DNA from: Candidatus Paceibacter sp.
Lineage (GTDB): Bacteria; Patescibacteriota; Minisyncoccia; Phycocordibacterales; BOKC01
Assembly: GCA_020724885.1 (NCBI GenBank)
Contig: DYGD01000008.1
Coordinates: 1-33,192 of the forward strand
Direction: 5' to 3'
DNA: 33,192 nucleotides
The translations under genes were made by a program, and so were the position numbers. Each line of letters starts with the position of its first letter. Position 1 is the first letter of the stretch. The notes below the pieces were generated by a model. That model searched no databases. It was not told the DNA's origin and saw nothing but the letters and a program-made list of their open reading frames with translations. This document shows, in pieces, positions 31,758 to 33,192 of this stretch.

Positions 31758-32687
31758 ATGAAAACTTCACCAAAAGATTTTTTTCTTCATCTGGCTGTTA
31801 TCGCTTCACTCTATACAATAGCCGTCAGTTTTATAAATCTGGCCTGGCGGATTATTGACTATGTTTTTCCCTCCGGAAATTTTTACGGATATTATGAACG
31901 AACACTCTCCGCGCCGGTTGCTACTTTAATTGTTGTTTTTCCAATTTTCATAATTCTATACTGGCTTTTAAATCGGGAATATCAAAAAATACCGGAAAAA
32001 AGAAATCTTTGGATTAGAAAGTGGCTTGTTTATATCACCTTATTTCTCTCCGGCATCGTAATAGTGGTTGACTTGATCGTTGTGTTAATTTCTTTTCTCG
32101 GCGGAGAACTTTTGACCGTCGGCTTTGTCCTAAAAGCTCTTGCGGTATTTATCGTCGCTCTGGCAATTTTTGGCTATTACATCGTTGACTTGCGCGGACA
32201 AACGACTTCTAAAATAAATAAAATTTCCGCTTGGGCTTCCGGTCTTATAATTCTTATTCTGATTATTTCCGGATTTTCAATTTTAGGTTCACCCCGCACC
32301 CAACGTCTATTGCGGATTGACGAACAAAAGATTGGAGATTTGCAGAATATCCAGTGGCAAGTGGTTAATTTCTGGCAAAATAAAGGGGAAGTGCCAAAAA
32401 CTCTTGCCGATTTATCCGACCCGATTTCCGGTTTTATTGCGCCTCGCGACCCACAGAGCGGGGAAGCGTATGGATATCGTGTTTTAAGCGCGCCTTTAAC
32501 TTTTGAACTTTGCGCTAATTTTAATTTGGAGAGCCGCCCCGTATATCGGGGGACTGCGTCCCCCGATATACGGGGCTTTGACCTCCCCAAACCTATCACT
32601 CCGCAGGACTCCTGGAACCATCCAGCCGGCAACCATTGCTTTGAAAGAACCATAGACCCGGAGCTCTACCCCCACACCAAAAGATAA
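31758..32687 (+). CDS. DUF5671-like membrane protein with pilin-like tail
   Basis: A 309-residue protein with five membrane helices (about 8-30, 52-71, 88-113, 119-143, 156-176) resembling the DUF5671 family common in CPR bacteria. A soluble C-terminal part follows (180-309). RIDEQKIGDLQNIQWQVVNF...VPKTLADL...PRDPQSGEAYGYRV recalls pseudopilin-like domains. A perfect hairpin lies in frame at 32538-32578 (residues about 261-274, RPVYRGTASPDIRG), probably an insertion. A second hairpin at 32667-32709 holds the stop codon. Function unknown. Confidence 0.75.
   Translation: MKTSPKDFFLHLAVIASLYTIAVSFINLAWRIIDYVFPSGNFYGYYERTLSAPVATLIVVFPIFIILYWLLNREYQKIPEKRNLWIRKWLVYITLFLSGIVIVVDLIVVLISFLGGELLTVGFVLKALAVFIVALAIFGYYIVDLRGQTTSKINKISAWASGLIILILIISGFSILGSPRTQRLLRIDEQKIGDLQNIQWQVVNFWQNKGEVPKTLADLSDPISGFIAPRDPQSGEAYGYRVLSAPLTFELCANFNLESRPVYRGTASPDIRGFDLPKPITPQDSWNHPAGNHCFERTIDPELYPHTKR
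32538..32578. repeat. in-frame hairpin inside the DUF5671-like gene
   Basis: An 18-base perfect stem (32538-32555 with 32561-32578) around CTGCG, within an intact reading frame. The arms begin GCCCCGTATATCGG. It looks like a palindromic repeat element tolerated in a coding region. Confidence 0.85.
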
Positions 32688-32709
32688 ATCATCTTTTGGT
32701 GTGGGGGTA
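32667..32709 (+). terminator. hairpin at the DUF5671-like gene end
   Basis: A 19-base perfect stem (32667-32685 with 32691-32709) around AAATC, containing the TAA stop at the start of the loop. No T-run follows, so it may stabilise the mRNA end rather than be a classical terminator. Confidence 0.6.
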
Positions 32710-32735
32710 TATCCGATGAGAAAAAATTAATTTAG

Positions 32736-32767
32736 AAAAAAAGCCGCGCTGTTTGCACAGACACGGC
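32736..32767 (-). terminator. terminator of the CRISPR transcript
   Basis: On the minus strand GCCG...CTGT pairs with ACAG...CGGC (32743-32767, small internal loop) and is followed by seven T residues. It lies 15 bases beyond the degenerate end repeat, so the array is probably transcribed right to left. Confidence 0.65.
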
Positions 32768-32781
32768 CCTCGTTCACCACA

Positions 32782-33192
32782 CACACCTTGACCTTCTTCC
32801 GTCTTTAGAGGGTTCCCTCACCTGAAATTGACCGCGGATTCCACGGCCAAAAGTAGCCGACCCCCCCTTCCTCTGTTGAGGGGGTTCCCTCACTGAATCA
32901 GCATTGATGTTAGTTACATCGCTGGGTAGCCGACCCCCCTTCCTCTGTTGAGGGGGTTCCCTCACTCAAATATGGTGCAATACGCGGCTCTCACAAGTAG
33001 CCGACCCCCCTTCCTCTGTTGAGGGGGTTCCCTCACTTCTGACGGACAAAAGCAAACTTGGCCAGTTAGTAGCCGACCCCCCTTCCTCTGTTGAGGGGGT
33101 TCCCTCACTTAACGTGGTGATGGTCGGCGAGATGCGGGAGTAGCCGACCCCCCTTCCTCTGTTGAGGGGGTTCCCTCACCAGTCCAAAATGA
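32782..33192 (-). CRISPR. CRISPR array (partial, runs off the window)
   Basis: There are five full 40-base repeats plus one degenerate end copy. Each begins GTAGCCGACCCCCC and ends GGGGGTTCCCTCAC on the plus strand. Full copies: 32853-32893 (one extra C, 41 bases), 32926-32965, 32997-33036, 33069-33108 and 33140-33179. The degenerate copy is 32782-32821; its distal half has decayed. Spacers are 31-32 bases and all different (32822, 32894, 32966, 33037, 33109; a sixth begins at 33180). The decayed left end and the minus-strand terminator show that the leader, and any cas genes, lie to the right outside the window. In the transcribed direction the repeat folds as nested stems CCC/GGG and CCTC-AACA-GAGG with a two-base bulge. 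The type cannot be assigned. Confidence 0.95.

Noticed and set aside
32774-32965. Minus-strand frame through the CRISPR array
   Set aside because: The repeated peptide simply reflects the repeats; it has no start signal and crosses spacers.

Overview
The window looks like a chromosomal segment of a Patescibacteria / Candidate Phyla Radiation bacterium, probably Parcubacteria-like. This is inferred from gene content and style, not from a marker gene. Most genes are AT-rich, tightly packed and lack a Shine-Dalgarno site. The window has a compact F1Fo ATP synthase operon, a shortened YchF, GlpX-type FBPase with a class I aldolase, DUF5671- and DUF5679-type proteins, and several truncated family members.

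Layout. 1-732: two tRNA-Ala genes (minus strand) and spacer. 733-1623: a protein with a carbonic-anhydrase-like CxDxR signature. 1640-7914: atpBEFHAGDC. 7922-9007: a divergent phosphoesterase / VIT-like pair. 9149-10345: a small basic protein, tRNA-Pro, and a TrpR-like regulator bracketed by two long perfect palindromes. 10399-13206: FBPase, a toxin-antitoxin pair, a small membrane protein and aldolase. 13321-16158: a Nudix protein, RarA and a fatty acid desaturase. 16231-20117: a SpoIIM-like protein, a Ca-type P-ATPase and a voltage-sensor-only protein. 20206-22457: DHODH-like and OPRTase-like genes around a third tRNA-Ala. 22548-25325: two CPA2 antiporters. 25335-26528: a zinc-ribbon protein and two related small basic proteins. 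26578-29762: a sugar-phosphate cluster (phosphomannomutase in two pieces, PGI/PMI, ROK kinase). 29851-32687: a coiled-coil protein, YchF, a helical protein and a DUF5671-like membrane protein. 32782-end: a CRISPR array that runs off the window, with no cas gene in view.

Two styles of gene are interleaved. AT-rich genes often have a TATAAT-like -10 box only 6-10 nt before the start codon, which suggests leaderless transcripts. A second set (9149, 13321, 15238, 20206, 21720, 25684, 26127, 29851) is visibly GC-richer. Members of this set generally have a TTGACA-type promoter, a leader with a Shine-Dalgarno-like site, and their own hairpin terminator. They look like self-contained cassettes dropped between the older genes.

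A second theme is palindromes and short repeats that intrude into genes. They supply the stop codons of glpX, the TrpR-like gene and the DUF5671 gene, extend AtpA, lie in frame inside the DUF5671 gene, and separate the two halves of the phosphomannomutase. The strongest candidates for something new are the CRISPR array with its unusual 40-base C/G-rich repeat and the TrpR-like regulator with its paired palindromes.
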